Shown here piece after piece: positions 1 to 6,853 of a stretch of DNA of 36,706 bases. The position numbers and the translations under genes were made by a program. The notes below the pieces were generated by a model. That model did no database searches. It was not told the origin of the DNA and saw only the letters and a program-made list of their open reading frames with translations. Source of the stretch: an uncultured Clostridia bacterium. GTDB taxonomy: Bacteria > Bacillota > Clostridia > Christensenellales > CAG-1252. The number at the start of each line of letters is the position of its first letter. The stretch's first letter is position 1. The DNA lies in NCBI GenBank assembly GCA_946625545.1, contig CAMOTC010000005.1, positions 1-36,706 of the forward strand, in the 5' to 3' direction.

Positions 1-150
1 CAGAAAGGCAAGAAAGAGCGCTACGGTTAATACCACGAGGAGGCTCGCAAATAAGCTCGTCAGGGCAGTATCCGTCAGACGATAAAAGAGGAGAAATGCG
101 AGTAGAAACAGAAGTAGAGATATAGCGACTTTGTCTATGGTCTTTCCCAT
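1..150 (-). CDS. N-terminal fragment of a membrane protein of unknown function
   Basis: A reading frame begins with ATG at 150-148 on the minus strand and stays open for exactly 50 codons to the window edge, so the 3' part is missing. After a short basic start (MGKTIDKVA) the visible protein is nearly all hydrophobic: one segment at about residues 8-26 and another at about 32-50, separated by a short loop (YRLTDTALT). That looks like a transmembrane hairpin at the N-terminus. It is divergent from nadD, with 79 bp between the two starts. No strong Shine-Dalgarno sequence is visible upstream. I do not recognise a family from this fragment; the missing C-terminal domain would decide it. The hydrophobicity and open frame are seen directly; that it is a real gene is an inference from them and from the divergent layout. 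Confidence 0.5.
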   Translation of the reverse strand, partial: MGKTIDKVAISLLLFLLAFLLFYRLTDTALTSLFASLLVVLTVALFLAFL

Positions 151-194
151 ATCCCGATTTTTGCCCTAGAAATCACCATTTAGTCGGATAACGA

Positions 195-223
195 TTGAAT
201 TTCGATGAGGAAAGTATTATAAT
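195..223 (+). promoter_or_regulatory. Sigma-A promoter of nadD, predicted leaderless
   Basis: A -35 TTGAAT (195-200), a 17-bp spacer and a perfect -10 TATAAT (218-223). The nadD ATG is at 230, six bases after the -10 box, so transcription should start at or within a base or two of the ATG. No Shine-Dalgarno sequence is present. Confidence 0.72.
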
Positions 224-229
224 AATCCT

Positions 230-1339
230 ATGATATGTATCTTCGGAGGGGCATTCGATCCCCCGCATAAAGAACACATTCGCATCGCGAAGGAGATCAA
301 AGAGGAGTTCGGTTTTTCCGAGGTCGTTTTTTTGCCTTCGGGCAATTCTCCGCATAAGAGCTTAGAGACTCCCTATGATGTCCGCATCTCGATGTTGTCC
401 GTTGCGATCAACGGCGCTTTTCCGATCGATCTGACGGAAGGGACGCTCACGGAACGAGCCTATTCCTACAAGGTGCTCCCTCTCCTCAAAGAGAAGTACG
501 GAGAGATCGCCTTCCTGATCGGCGGAGACAGCCTATTCGCTTTGGATCGGTGGCGTTGTCCTGATGCGATACTGAAGATATGCCCTTTGATCGTCGTACC
601 GCGCGGCGATGATGACTTGTCCGCACTCAGGTGTGCCGCAGACTCGTATATCGCGCGCTGGGGCGGGCGGATCCTTATCTCCGAGAAAGTGCGCGGAGAG
701 AGCGTCTCCTCCTCGATGATCCGCGCAAAGGCGGAGCTTGAATTGGATATCCCCGAGGTGGATCCCTCCGTCCGAGAGATCATAGAAGGGTGCTCGCTGT
801 ATCGCCGCTATACCTCGATCGTTGAGAGGGTGCGCAGTATGCTGCGAGAAGGGCGCTGGCGCCATACTTGCGGCGTCGTCCTCGCAGGATTAAAGATCAA
901 TGAGCGCATCGGTTTACCTTTTGAGAAGGTATTTCTCGGATGTCTCCTTCACGATTGTATGAAGCACACCGACCGCATCAATCCCGGGGTGCCTGAGGAC
1001 GTGATCGGGACAAAGGTACTGCACGCCTTTAACGGCGCAGAGGAGGCTCGCCTCGCTTTCAAGATAGAGGACGAGGAGATTCTGGACGCGATCCGATATC
1101 ATACGACGGCGCGAGGAGGGATGACTACCCTTGATAAACTCGTCTATACTGCCGATATGGTGGAGGAATATACTAGGGACTTTGAGGGAGTGGAACACTT
1201 GCGCGAGACGGCGTATCGCGATCTCGACGAAGGATTCCGCCTCTGCTTGGAGAGTTGCTATCAGTCGCTGATCGAGCGGGGGATATCCATCTACCACCTG
1301 ACGATGGACGCATATAACGAATATTGCAAAAAGGAGTGA
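230..1339 (+). CDS. nadD: Nicotinate-mononucleotide adenylyltransferase fused to a YqeK-type HD phosphohydrolase
   Basis: This 369-residue protein joins two enzymes. Residues 1 to about 190 are NadD, which adenylylates nicotinate mononucleotide to deamido-NAD in NAD synthesis: the nucleotidyltransferase motif GGAFDPPH is at 6-13, GGD at 98-100, and SSSMIR near 160-165 replaces the usual ISSTxIR. Residues about 195-369 are a YqeK-type HD domain, a family known as symmetrical Ap4A hydrolases: H212, the H241-D242 pair (HDCMKH), H265, H291 in HTTARGGM and D309 in YTADMVE are the expected metal ligands and family motif. In Bacillus the two are separate adjacent genes; here there is no stop or restart between them. 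The ATG at 230 is the only sensible start because the GGAFDPPH motif follows at once. rsfS follows after 5 bp, the usual nadD-yqeK-rsfS order. Confidence 0.93.
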   Translation: MICIFGGAFDPPHKEHIRIAKEIKEEFGFSEVVFLPSGNSPHKSLETPYDVRISMLSVAINGAFPIDLTEGTLTERAYSYKVLPLLKEKYGEIAFLIGGDSLFALDRWRCPDAILKICPLIVVPRGDDDLSALRCAADSYIARWGGRILISEKVRGESVSSSMIRAKAELELDIPEVDPSVREIIEGCSLYRRYTSIVERVRSMLREGRWRHTCGVVLAGLKINERIGLPFEKVFLGCLLHDCMKHTDRINPGVPEDVIGTKVLHAFNGAEEARLAFKIEDEEILDAIRYHTTARGGMTTLDKLVYTADMVEEYTRDFEGVEHLRETAYRDLDEGFRLCLESCYQSLIERGISIYHLTMDAYNEYCKKE

Positions 1340-1344
1340 TAAAT

Positions 1345-1701
1345 ATGACTAAGGAGCAATTGATCTCCGAGATCACCAAGATCTTGGTGGATAAGAAATG
1401 TCGCAACGTGCTCTCGATCGACGTCTCCGCTAAAACCGACGTTACCGAGGCTTATATCGTCTGCTCTGCCAAAAATCCGCCGCAGGCAAAGGCTGCTTAC
1501 GAGGAGATCTGCGCGATCATGGAGGCGCAGGGGGAGTACACCTACGGCGTTGACGGTTTGCGCGAAGGGCGCTGGATCGTGATGGACTACGATAAGGTCA
1601 TCGTTCATATCTTCCATACGAGCGTGCGCGATCTCTATCGCTTCGAGGAGCTTTGGGGAGATGCGGACGGTAAAAATATTACCCGCTTCGATATCGAATA
1701 A
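1345..1701 (+). CDS. rsfS: Ribosomal silencing factor RsfS
   Basis: A 118-residue RsfS/YbeB/Iojap-family protein. Members bind ribosomal protein uL14 on the 50S subunit and block joining of the 30S subunit when nutrients are short. Family hallmarks are visible in the C-terminal half: the run around EGRWIVMDYDKVIVHIF, then R-D-L-Y-R-F-E-E-L-W, which is the conserved D-Y-x-x-V-V-V-H-I-F plus L-E-x-L-W signature. I chose the ATG at 1345 because AAGGAG (1331-1336) lies eight bases upstream; the earlier in-frame start at 1324 falls inside the end of nadD-yqeK. Five bases separate it from the preceding stop, so it should be co-transcribed and translationally coupled with nadD-yqeK. Nothing is unusual about its length or sequence. 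Confidence 0.95.
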   Translation: MTKEQLISEITKILVDKKCRNVLSIDVSAKTDVTEAYIVCSAKNPPQAKAAYEEICAIMEAQGEYTYGVDGLREGRWIVMDYDKVIVHIFHTSVRDLYRFEELWGDADGKNITRFDIE

Positions 1702-1724
1702 TCCTCTTTGAACTGCACATACTG
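1695..1724 (+). promoter_or_regulatory. Possible forespore (SigG-type) promoter
   Basis: CGAATA (1695-1700), 17 bp, CATACTG (1718-1724), against the Bacillus SigG consensus TGAATA and CATACTA: 5/6 and 6/7 matches. The downstream ATG at 1730 is five bases after the box. It overlaps the rsfS stop codon. Consensus matching by eye only. Confidence 0.38.
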
Positions 1725-1729
1725 CCCAT

Positions 1730-2086
1730 ATGAATATGCTTACCATTATATCGGCAGTACTCATTTCCGCGATCTCACCCATCGCAGTCCCCGATCTTCC
1801 CGGCATTAAAGATGCCCGTGCGATCGCTCTCGACGACCAATATATCGTCGCCGTCATTCCCGACGCTTACGCGGGATTGGACGCAAAGTCCGACGCCCTC
1901 CGCACTGCGACGGAGATTCTCGGAGAAGAGTGGGATGCCGAAGTCTTTCTGACAGAAGATCTCATGACCTATATGTCACTTGCCCGCATAGAGAAAAGGG
2001 GAGCGGACGAGTACGAGAGGAAGAGCCTCGCCGCTCGATTGAATAAGATACACGCTTATTGCTATGCTTCCGAGAAGGTCGGATAG
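1730..2086 (+). CDS. Small exported protein, YhcN/YlaJ-like sporulation candidate
   Basis: A 118-residue protein with a hydrophobic N-terminus (residues 1-19, no basic residues, no lipobox cysteine) followed by a soluble domain. The segment GIKDARAIALDDQYIVAVI and the following alternation of strands and helices, ending in an Asn-containing basic helix, resemble the YhcN/YlaJ domain of spore membrane lipoproteins, but the resemblance is from memory and moderate. There is no Shine-Dalgarno sequence before either possible ATG (1730 or 1736). A SigG-like promoter ends just upstream, which would fit a forespore-expressed protein. A clear intrinsic terminator follows at 2091-2114, so it can be the last gene of the nadD operon or its own unit. 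If the YhcN assignment is wrong it is simply an uncharacterised exported protein. Confidence 0.55.
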   Translation: MNMLTIISAVLISAISPIAVPDLPGIKDARAIALDDQYIVAVIPDAYAGLDAKSDALRTATEILGEEWDAEVFLTEDLMTYMSLARIEKRGADEYERKSLAARLNKIHAYCYASEKVG

Positions 2087-2090
2087 CGCC

Positions 2091-2114
2091 GCCGCTCATT
2101 GAGCGGCTTTTTTT
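2091..2114 (+). terminator. Intrinsic terminator after the nadD-rsfS unit
   Basis: Perfect 7-bp stem GCCGCTC/GAGCGGC with an ATT loop and seven T residues. It begins four bases after the stop codon of the preceding gene. Confidence 0.92.
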
Positions 2115-2127
2115 ATAGAAACAATCC

Positions 2128-2156
2128 TTGCGAAAAGCGCTTTCCGCAGGTATAAT
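2128..2156 (+). promoter_or_regulatory. Sigma-A promoter of the YgiQ-type gene
   Basis: TTGCGA (2128-2133), 17 bp, TATAAT (2151-2156). The start site should be near 2163, immediately before or in the AAGGAG at 2162-2167, so the leader is very short. An in-frame TTG at 2128 lies inside this promoter and cannot be the start codon. Confidence 0.72.
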
Positions 2157-2172
2157 GATAGAAGGAGTCAAT

Positions 2173-4050
2173 ATGCCTTTTTTGCCCATTACTGCGCAAG
2201 AGGTCGAGGGTCCTCTCGACTTTATCATCGTTACTGCGGATGCCTACGTGGATCATCCTTCTTTCGGTCATGCGATCATCTCGCGTTTGATCGAGGCGGA
2301 TGGCTTCACCGTGGGGATCATTCCTCAACCGCAGAATGATGCCGACTATTTAAGATTCGGCTCGCCAAACGTTGCCTTCATGGTCTCGGGCGGCGTCGTG
2401 GACAGTATGGTGAATAATTACACCGTTGCAAAGAAGCGCCGTACCGCAGACGTCTATAGCGAGGGGGGAGAGTATGGCAGGCGTCCCGATCGCGCCGTTA
2501 CGGTCTATACCCGTGCCCTCAAACGTCTTTTCCCCGATGTCCCCGTCGCGATCGGCGGGATCGAGGCGAGTCTCAGACGTTTTGCACATTACGACTATTG
2601 GGCGGATGACGTCCTTCCGTCTATCCTAGTCGATTCGGGTGCCGATCTCCTGATGTACGGTATGGGAGAGAGACCTCTCTGGGATATCCTTGCGCTCGTC
2701 AAAAAGGGTGTCCCGTTTCGCTCCATTCGAGACGTTCGCGGGACGTCCTATCTATCAAAATTTTCCGAGTTATCCGATAAAACGAAAGAAACGCTCCGCG
2801 TGAATGCTCGCTTTTGTCCCTCCTTTGAGGAGGTCTCTAACGATAAAGTGAAATATGCCAAGGCGTTCAAGATGCAGTCGGAGGAGAGCGACTACGTGAC
2901 GGGTGTGATGCTCGTGCAGAAGCACGGTGATCGCTACGTCGTGCAGAATCCTCCCCAGCGCCCCTTATCGATCGAGGAGATGGATAGAGTGTACGCGCTC
3001 CCCTTTATGCGCGATTATCATCCATCGTACACGAAAGGCGTGCCCGCGATCCAAGAGGTGAAATACAGCATTTCCTCGGTGCGCGGGTGTTTCGGCGAAT
3101 GCAGTTACTGCGCGCTGACCTATCACCAAGGGAGAAGGGTGCAAAATCGCTCCAAGGAGTCCATTCTGCGCGAGGCGAAAACGTTGATAAACGATCCCGA
3201 TTTCAAGGGATATATCCACGACGTCGGCGGTCCCACAGCGGATTTTTACGGTGACGCCTGCGACAAGCAGGAGAAGTGCGGCGTGTGCAAAAATAAGCAT
3301 TGTATCGGTTATCAACCTTGCAACAATCTGAAAGTGCATCACGAGGAATATCTCGATATTCTGCGTTCTCTCCGCGCGCTCCCGGGAGTAAAGAAGGTCT
3401 TTGTGCGAAGCGGTGTGAGATTTGACTACATACTCTACGATAAGGATCGCACCTTCTTCCGCGAGCTCCTCGAGCACCACGTCAGCGGACAGCTCAAGGT
3501 CGCGCCGGAGCATTGTTCGGAAAAGGTGCTCTCCTATATGAATAAGCCTTCGTTCTCGACCTACCTGCGATTTAAGAAGGAGTACGAAGAGATCAATCAC
3601 GATCTCGGGAAGGAGCAGTATCTCGTCCCTTACTTTATCTCCTCGCACCCCGGCTCGACTTTGAATGACGCGATCGACCTCGCCGTCTATCTGCATTCCA
3701 TACATTCCGTTCCCGAGCAGGTGCAGGACTTCTATCCCACTCCTTCGACAAAATCAACCTGTATGTATTATACGGGGCTGAATCCGGACGACCTCTCTCC
3801 CGTCTACGTCCCCAAGTCGCGAGAGGAAAAGAGAGAGCAACGCGCTCTCCTGCAATACGGCAAACCCGAGAACTACGATCTCGTCTATGCGGCGCTTATC
3901 AAAGCAGGGCGAACCGATCTGATCGGAAACGGTCCCGGCGCCCTGATCCGTCCGAGAAAAAGCACGCAGGGGAGTCCTTCGGGCCCTGTGCGTCACGACG
4001 GGAAAAAGGGGAAGAATCTCCTCTATCGCGGCGTGAAAAAACGGAAATAA
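2173..4050 (+). CDS. YgiQ-family radical SAM protein
   Basis: A 625-residue member of the YgiQ / UPF0313 family of radical S-adenosylmethionine proteins. The [4Fe-4S] cluster motif CxxxCxxC is clear at C306, C310 and C313 in the run [19 protein letters not shown] second cysteine group follows ([15 protein letters not shown] and C-N-N-L), typical of the family. The N-terminal half, starting MPFLPI, is the cobalamin-binding-like domain seen in these proteins, and the extreme C-terminus is basic. The physiological substrate of the family is not firmly known to me. I chose ATG 2173 because AAGGAG lies five bases upstream and family members begin MPFLP. The gene has its own promoter and its own terminator, so it is a single-gene unit. 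Confidence 0.9.
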   Translation: MPFLPITAQEVEGPLDFIIVTADAYVDHPSFGHAIISRLIEADGFTVGIIPQPQNDADYLRFGSPNVAFMVSGGVVDSMVNNYTVAKKRRTADVYSEGGEYGRRPDRAVTVYTRALKRLFPDVPVAIGGIEASLRRFAHYDYWADDVLPSILVDSGADLLMYGMGERPLWDILALVKKGVPFRSIRDVRGTSYLSKFSELSDKTKETLRVNARFCPSFEEVSNDKVKYAKAFKMQSEESDYVTGVMLVQKHGDRYVVQNPPQRPLSIEEMDRVYALPFMRDYHPSYTKGVPAIQEVKYSISSVRGCFGECSYCALTYHQGRRVQNRSKESILREAKTLINDPDFKGYIHDVGGPTADFYGDACDKQEKCGVCKNKHCIGYQPCNNLKVHHEEYLDILRSLRALPGVKKVFVRSGVRFDYILYDKDRTFFRELLEHHVSGQLKVAPEHCSEKVLSYMNKPSFSTYLRFKKEYEEINHDLGKEQYLVPYFISSHPGSTLNDAIDLAVYLHSIHSVPEQVQDFYPTPSTKSTCMYYTGLNPDDLSPVYVPKSREEKREQRALLQYGKPENYDLVYAALIKAGRTDLIGNGPGALIRPRKSTQGSPSGPVRHDGKKGKNLLYRGVKKRK

Positions 4051-4070
4051 CCTTATCATTTGCATAATTT

Positions 4071-4110
4071 GATCCGTTCGGCAATATGAATAGTCGAGCG
4101 GATTTTTTTT
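4071..4110 (+). terminator. Intrinsic terminator after the YgiQ-type gene
   Basis: Nine-base arms ATCCGTTCG (4072-4080) and CGAGCGGAT (4095-4103), pairing with one G-U, 14-base loop, then seven T residues. Confidence 0.85.
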
Positions 4111-4203
4111 GTTTGTTACAAGATGCGTTCGTTTTCGCCAAACGATAGGATTTTTCGACAAAAAATAGACCGTTCAAATACTGTATCGTATCCGAGGTAG
4201 CAG

Positions 4204-4971
4204 ATGTTTGTCGTATTGAAGAGAAAAGAGATCATCAAAGCGTTGATCGTTGTCATCGTATTCGTTTCATGCGTCGTTTGTCTGAGTTTTACAGACGTAG
4301 ACCGCACCGTATTTGCAAAGAGCGAGAGAAAGCTCCCGATCTATCGTGTGGATAACGGAGAGGACAAGACGATCGCGATCTCCTTCGATGCGGCGTGGGG
4401 CGCCGATAAGACGCGAAAGATCGTCGAGATACTGCAAGAAAGAGGGGTGAAAGCAACCTTTTTCCTCGTTGGCTTTTGGGTAGATGCCTATAAAGATGAG
4501 GTCGCCTTTCTCGCGGACAGCGGAATGGAGATCGGCAATCATAGCAAAAATCATCTCCATATGAATTCCCTTGCCGCCGCTAAGGTAAAAGAGGAGATAG
4601 AGTACGTCAACTTTGCCGTGAGAAATCTCACGGGGATCACCCCCAAGGTCTTTCGCGCACCCTTTGGCGAATACGACGACACGCTGATCGCCGCAGTGGA
4701 AGAGTGCGGGATGAAAGGGATACAGTGGGACGTGGACAGCTTGGACTGGAAGGGGATCTCGGCGGAGGAGATCGTGGATCGTGTGGTGAATAAAGTCAAG
4801 AGCGGATCCATAATACTCTGCCACAATAACAGCGACCACATTTTGGAGGCGCTCCCCGTGATCTTGGATGAACTGACCGCAAAGGGGTATAGATTCGTCG
4901 CGATGAGTGAGCTCGTCTATGCCGATAACTATACGATAGATGCACAAGGCGTGCAACATAAAAACAAATAG
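4204..4971 (+). CDS. PdaB-like polysaccharide deacetylase (NodB domain)
   Basis: A 255-residue membrane-anchored NodB-homology protein. A signal anchor lies at about residues 10-31, followed by the deacetylase domain. Motif 1, normally TFDDG, reads SFDAAWG: the catalytic first Asp is kept, the metal-binding second Asp is Ala. Motif 2 (H-x3-H) is NHSKNH, motif 3 is FRAPFGEYD, motif 4 is DVDSLDWKG, and motif 5 is ILCHNN. This pattern matches PdaB/YbaN-type proteins of spore formers, which are needed for stable spore cortex, better than vegetative chitin or peptidoglycan deacetylases. GAGG at 4194-4197 supports ATG 4204. Only a weak promoter candidate is visible upstream (TCGACA at 4155, AATACT at 4177). 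The OB-fold gene follows after nine bases. The fold is certain; the PdaB role is inferred. Confidence 0.82.
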   Translation: MFVVLKRKEIIKALIVVIVFVSCVVCLSFTDVDRTVFAKSERKLPIYRVDNGEDKTIAISFDAAWGADKTRKIVEILQERGVKATFFLVGFWVDAYKDEVAFLADSGMEIGNHSKNHLHMNSLAAAKVKEEIEYVNFAVRNLTGITPKVFRAPFGEYDDTLIAAVEECGMKGIQWDVDSLDWKGISAEEIVDRVVNKVKSGSIILCHNNSDHILEALPVILDELTAKGYRFVAMSELVYADNYTIDAQGVQHKNK

Positions 4972-4980
4972 GGAGGAAAT

Positions 4981-5619
4981 ATGAACTACGAAGAAATGAA
5001 TAATAACCGCGTGCTCTTGACGGGGAAAGTAACGGAAGAGGCGAGATTCAGCCACGAAGTATTCGGTGAAGGATTTTATGAGATCAAGCTGGAAGTGCCA
5101 CGACTCTCGATGCAGACCGACGTCCTACCCGTGACCATCTCGGAGAGGCTCCTCAGCTGTCACGATGCCTCGGTGGGCGCGACTTTATCCATCATCGGAC
5201 AATTCAGGAGCTATAATAAACTCGAGCAGGAACGCAGCCGACTGATGCTCACCGTCTTTGCGCGTGACGTATCGGAGTCGGATGACGAGCCAAATCCCAA
5301 CGTGATCGAGCTCGAAGGATATATCTGCAAGCCCCCTCTATACAGGACCACTCCCTTTAAGCGGGAGATATGCGATATCCTCCTCGCGGTAAATCGCGCT
5401 TACAATAAGTCGGATTATATCCCTTGTATCGCTTGGGGGAGAAACGCCCGCTACGTCAATGGACTTTCTGTCGGAGACCGCATCGCCGTGCAAGGCAGGA
5501 TACAGAGCAGAGAGTATCAAAAAATGGGGGAGGACGGCGTCCAGATCACAAAGACCGCTTACGAGGTCTCGATCAGCCGCGTGACCTCTGTCACGACCGA
5601 GGTCAAACAGGCGAATTAA
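4981..5619 (+). CDS. SSB-like protein with two tandem OB-folds
   Basis: A 212-residue protein in which two OB-fold, single-stranded-DNA-binding-like units follow one another. The first runs from about residue 8 (NRVLLTGKV) to about 97 (LMLTVFARDV); the second from about 105 (NVIELEGYI) to about 203. The second has the better SSB features: T-P-F-K-R-E-I-C-D-I-L-L-A-V-N-R, I-P-C-I-A-W-G-R-N-A, V-G-D-R-I-A-V-Q-G-R-I-Q-S-R-E-Y. The acidic glycine-rich tail with a C-terminal DDDIPF-type peptide of replicative SSB is absent, so this is probably an accessory SSB rather than the main one. A strong GGGAGG precedes ATG 4981, nine bases after the deacetylase stop, suggesting co-transcription. The function is inferred from fold only. 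Confidence 0.72.
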   Translation: MNYEEMNNNRVLLTGKVTEEARFSHEVFGEGFYEIKLEVPRLSMQTDVLPVTISERLLSCHDASVGATLSIIGQFRSYNKLEQERSRLMLTVFARDVSESDDEPNPNVIELEGYICKPPLYRTTPFKREICDILLAVNRAYNKSDYIPCIAWGRNARYVNGLSVGDRIAVQGRIQSREYQKMGEDGVQITKTAYEVSISRVTSVTTEVKQAN

Positions 5620-5653
5620 AGAGAGTCGGAAGGGCAGAAGTTTTCGCTTATAC

Positions 5654-5682
5654 TTTACAAAAAATCCAAACGATGGTATAAT
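5654..5682 (+). promoter_or_regulatory. Sigma-A promoter of yggS, predicted leaderless
   Basis: TTTACA (5654-5659), exactly 17 bp, TATAAT (5677-5682). The yggS ATG is at 5690, seven bases after the box, and no Shine-Dalgarno sequence exists between them. Transcription should begin at or next to the start codon. Confidence 0.76.
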
Positions 5683-5689
5683 CTATACC

Positions 5690-6364
5690 ATGGATAACGT
5701 CAGCGAAGTCGTCGAGAGATATGATAAAGTATTATCCGAGGTGCGGGGGATCTCTCCTCGCGCCACTCTCGTTCTCGCGTCAAAGATGGTTTCCCGCGAG
5801 GTTTTGGAAGGGCTCGCGGCGCGTCGCCCCGGTGTGATTTACGGAGAAAATCGCGTACAGGAGCTACTCTCCAAATATTTCCCCGCAGAAGGGCTCACTT
5901 GGCAGTTTATCGGCCGTTTGCAGACAAATAAAGTCAAGTATATCGTGGACAAGGTCTCCTTGATACAGTCGGTAGATTCCTTGCGCCTTGCCGAAGAGAT
6001 CGAGCGCCGCTCGGCAAAGATCGGTAAGGTCATGAATGTCCTCGTGGAGGTCAATATCGGCGGAGAGGAGAGTAAGGGCGGCGTCCCCAAGGAGGAGCTT
6101 TTCCCCTTGATCGACGCTATTTCGGCGATGCCTCATCTGCGCCTTTCCGGACTGATGAGCGTCTTGCCCGCGACGGAGGAAGGGGAGCTGATCCCCTTGT
6201 ATGACGAGTTATATGCTCTCTATAGAGAGGTCGCCGCGAAGGTGGGTGCAGGAGAGGACTTTATCCTCTCTGCCGGCATGAGCGGGGACTATGCGCTTGC
6301 CCTCTCTCACGGTAGTACAATGGTGCGTATCGGCAGTAAGGTTTTCGGCGCGAGACAGTATTGA
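5690..6364 (+). CDS. yggS: Pyridoxal-5'-phosphate homeostasis protein (YggS/YlmE/PLPBP)
   Basis: A 224-residue PLP-binding barrel protein that buffers free pyridoxal phosphate and has no known catalytic reaction. The PLP-binding lysine is K32 in LASKMVS. Other signatures are GENRVQELLSKY, WQFIGRLQTNK (the usual His before I-G-x-L-Q is Phe here), VNIGGEESKGG, and at the C-terminus LSAGMSGDY, GSTMVRIG and VFGARQY. The length is normal. In Bacillus the homologue ylmE sits just before ylmF (sepF) in the division region, and the same adjacency is seen here: sepF follows after 15 bp. The start has no Shine-Dalgarno sequence; the promoter places the transcript start at the ATG. This gene probably leads the operon yggS-sepF-lspA-rluD. 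Confidence 0.94.
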   Translation: MDNVSEVVERYDKVLSEVRGISPRATLVLASKMVSREVLEGLAARRPGVIYGENRVQELLSKYFPAEGLTWQFIGRLQTNKVKYIVDKVSLIQSVDSLRLAEEIERRSAKIGKVMNVLVEVNIGGEESKGGVPKEELFPLIDAISAMPHLRLSGLMSVLPATEEGELIPLYDELYALYREVAAKVGAGEDFILSAGMSGDYALALSHGSTMVRIGSKVFGARQY

Positions 6365-6379
6365 ACGTAGGAGGAAGGT

Positions 6380-6853
6380 ATGAAGAATAATCGTGATTAC
6401 AGAGATACGGACAGGAATGCGTCGAGATCCTTTGATCTCCCCGATGATCCCTTTGTAAGGCAGGGCGCGCCCGCAGACCGCGGCGGTTTTGATCCCCTGC
6501 GCAGACCTTATCCCGACAGGGCTCCCGCGAATGATCCCTTTCCTCGTTATGCACCGCGCGAGGATGCTCCCGTTTATCCCGATTATGCAGCGAATGGAAA
6601 CGTAAACCTCTACACGCCGAAAAGCTATGCCGACGTGCAGAGTATGATCGATATCCTCCGCAGAAACGAGTCCATCATCGTAAATCTCGAAGGGATCGAG
6701 TCCGCCTCCGCACAGCGCATTTTGGACTTTCTCAGCGGCGCGGCGTATGCTCTCGGCGGCAGTATGAGGCGTTTGGATGAAAAGCGCCTTAACTTCCTGA
6801 TCACTCCGCAGGGAATGGGAATCACCGATACGAATGGCAATCGCAATTATTGA
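6380..6853 (+). CDS. sepF: Cell division protein SepF, with an unusual polar N-terminus
   Basis: A 157-residue protein whose C-terminal 85 residues are the SepF domain, which binds the FtsZ C-terminal tail and arranges filaments at the septum: VNLYTPKSYADVQSMIDIL, then IIVNLEGIESASAQRILDFL, SGAAYALGGSM and FLITPQGMGI. The first 65 residues are a disordered-looking linker rich in Asp, Pro and Arg. SepF proteins normally begin with a short amphipathic helix that attaches to the membrane; here the start is MKNNRDYRDTDRNASRSFD, which is strongly polar. An upstream extension is impossible because the in-frame codon at 6362 is the yggS stop. AGGAGGAAGG precedes the ATG. The last 20 bases overlap lspA. 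Confidence 0.9.
   Translation: MKNNRDYRDTDRNASRSFDLPDDPFVRQGAPADRGGFDPLRRPYPDRAPANDPFPRYAPREDAPVYPDYAANGNVNLYTPKSYADVQSMIDILRRNESIIVNLEGIESASAQRILDFLSGAAYALGGSMRRLDEKRLNFLITPQGMGITDTNGNRNY

Noticed and set aside
2128-2172. Longer N-terminus for the YgiQ-type protein from a start at 2128
   Set aside because: It would start in the -35 box and run through the -10 box and the Shine-Dalgarno sequence; family members begin at MPFLP, which is 2173.
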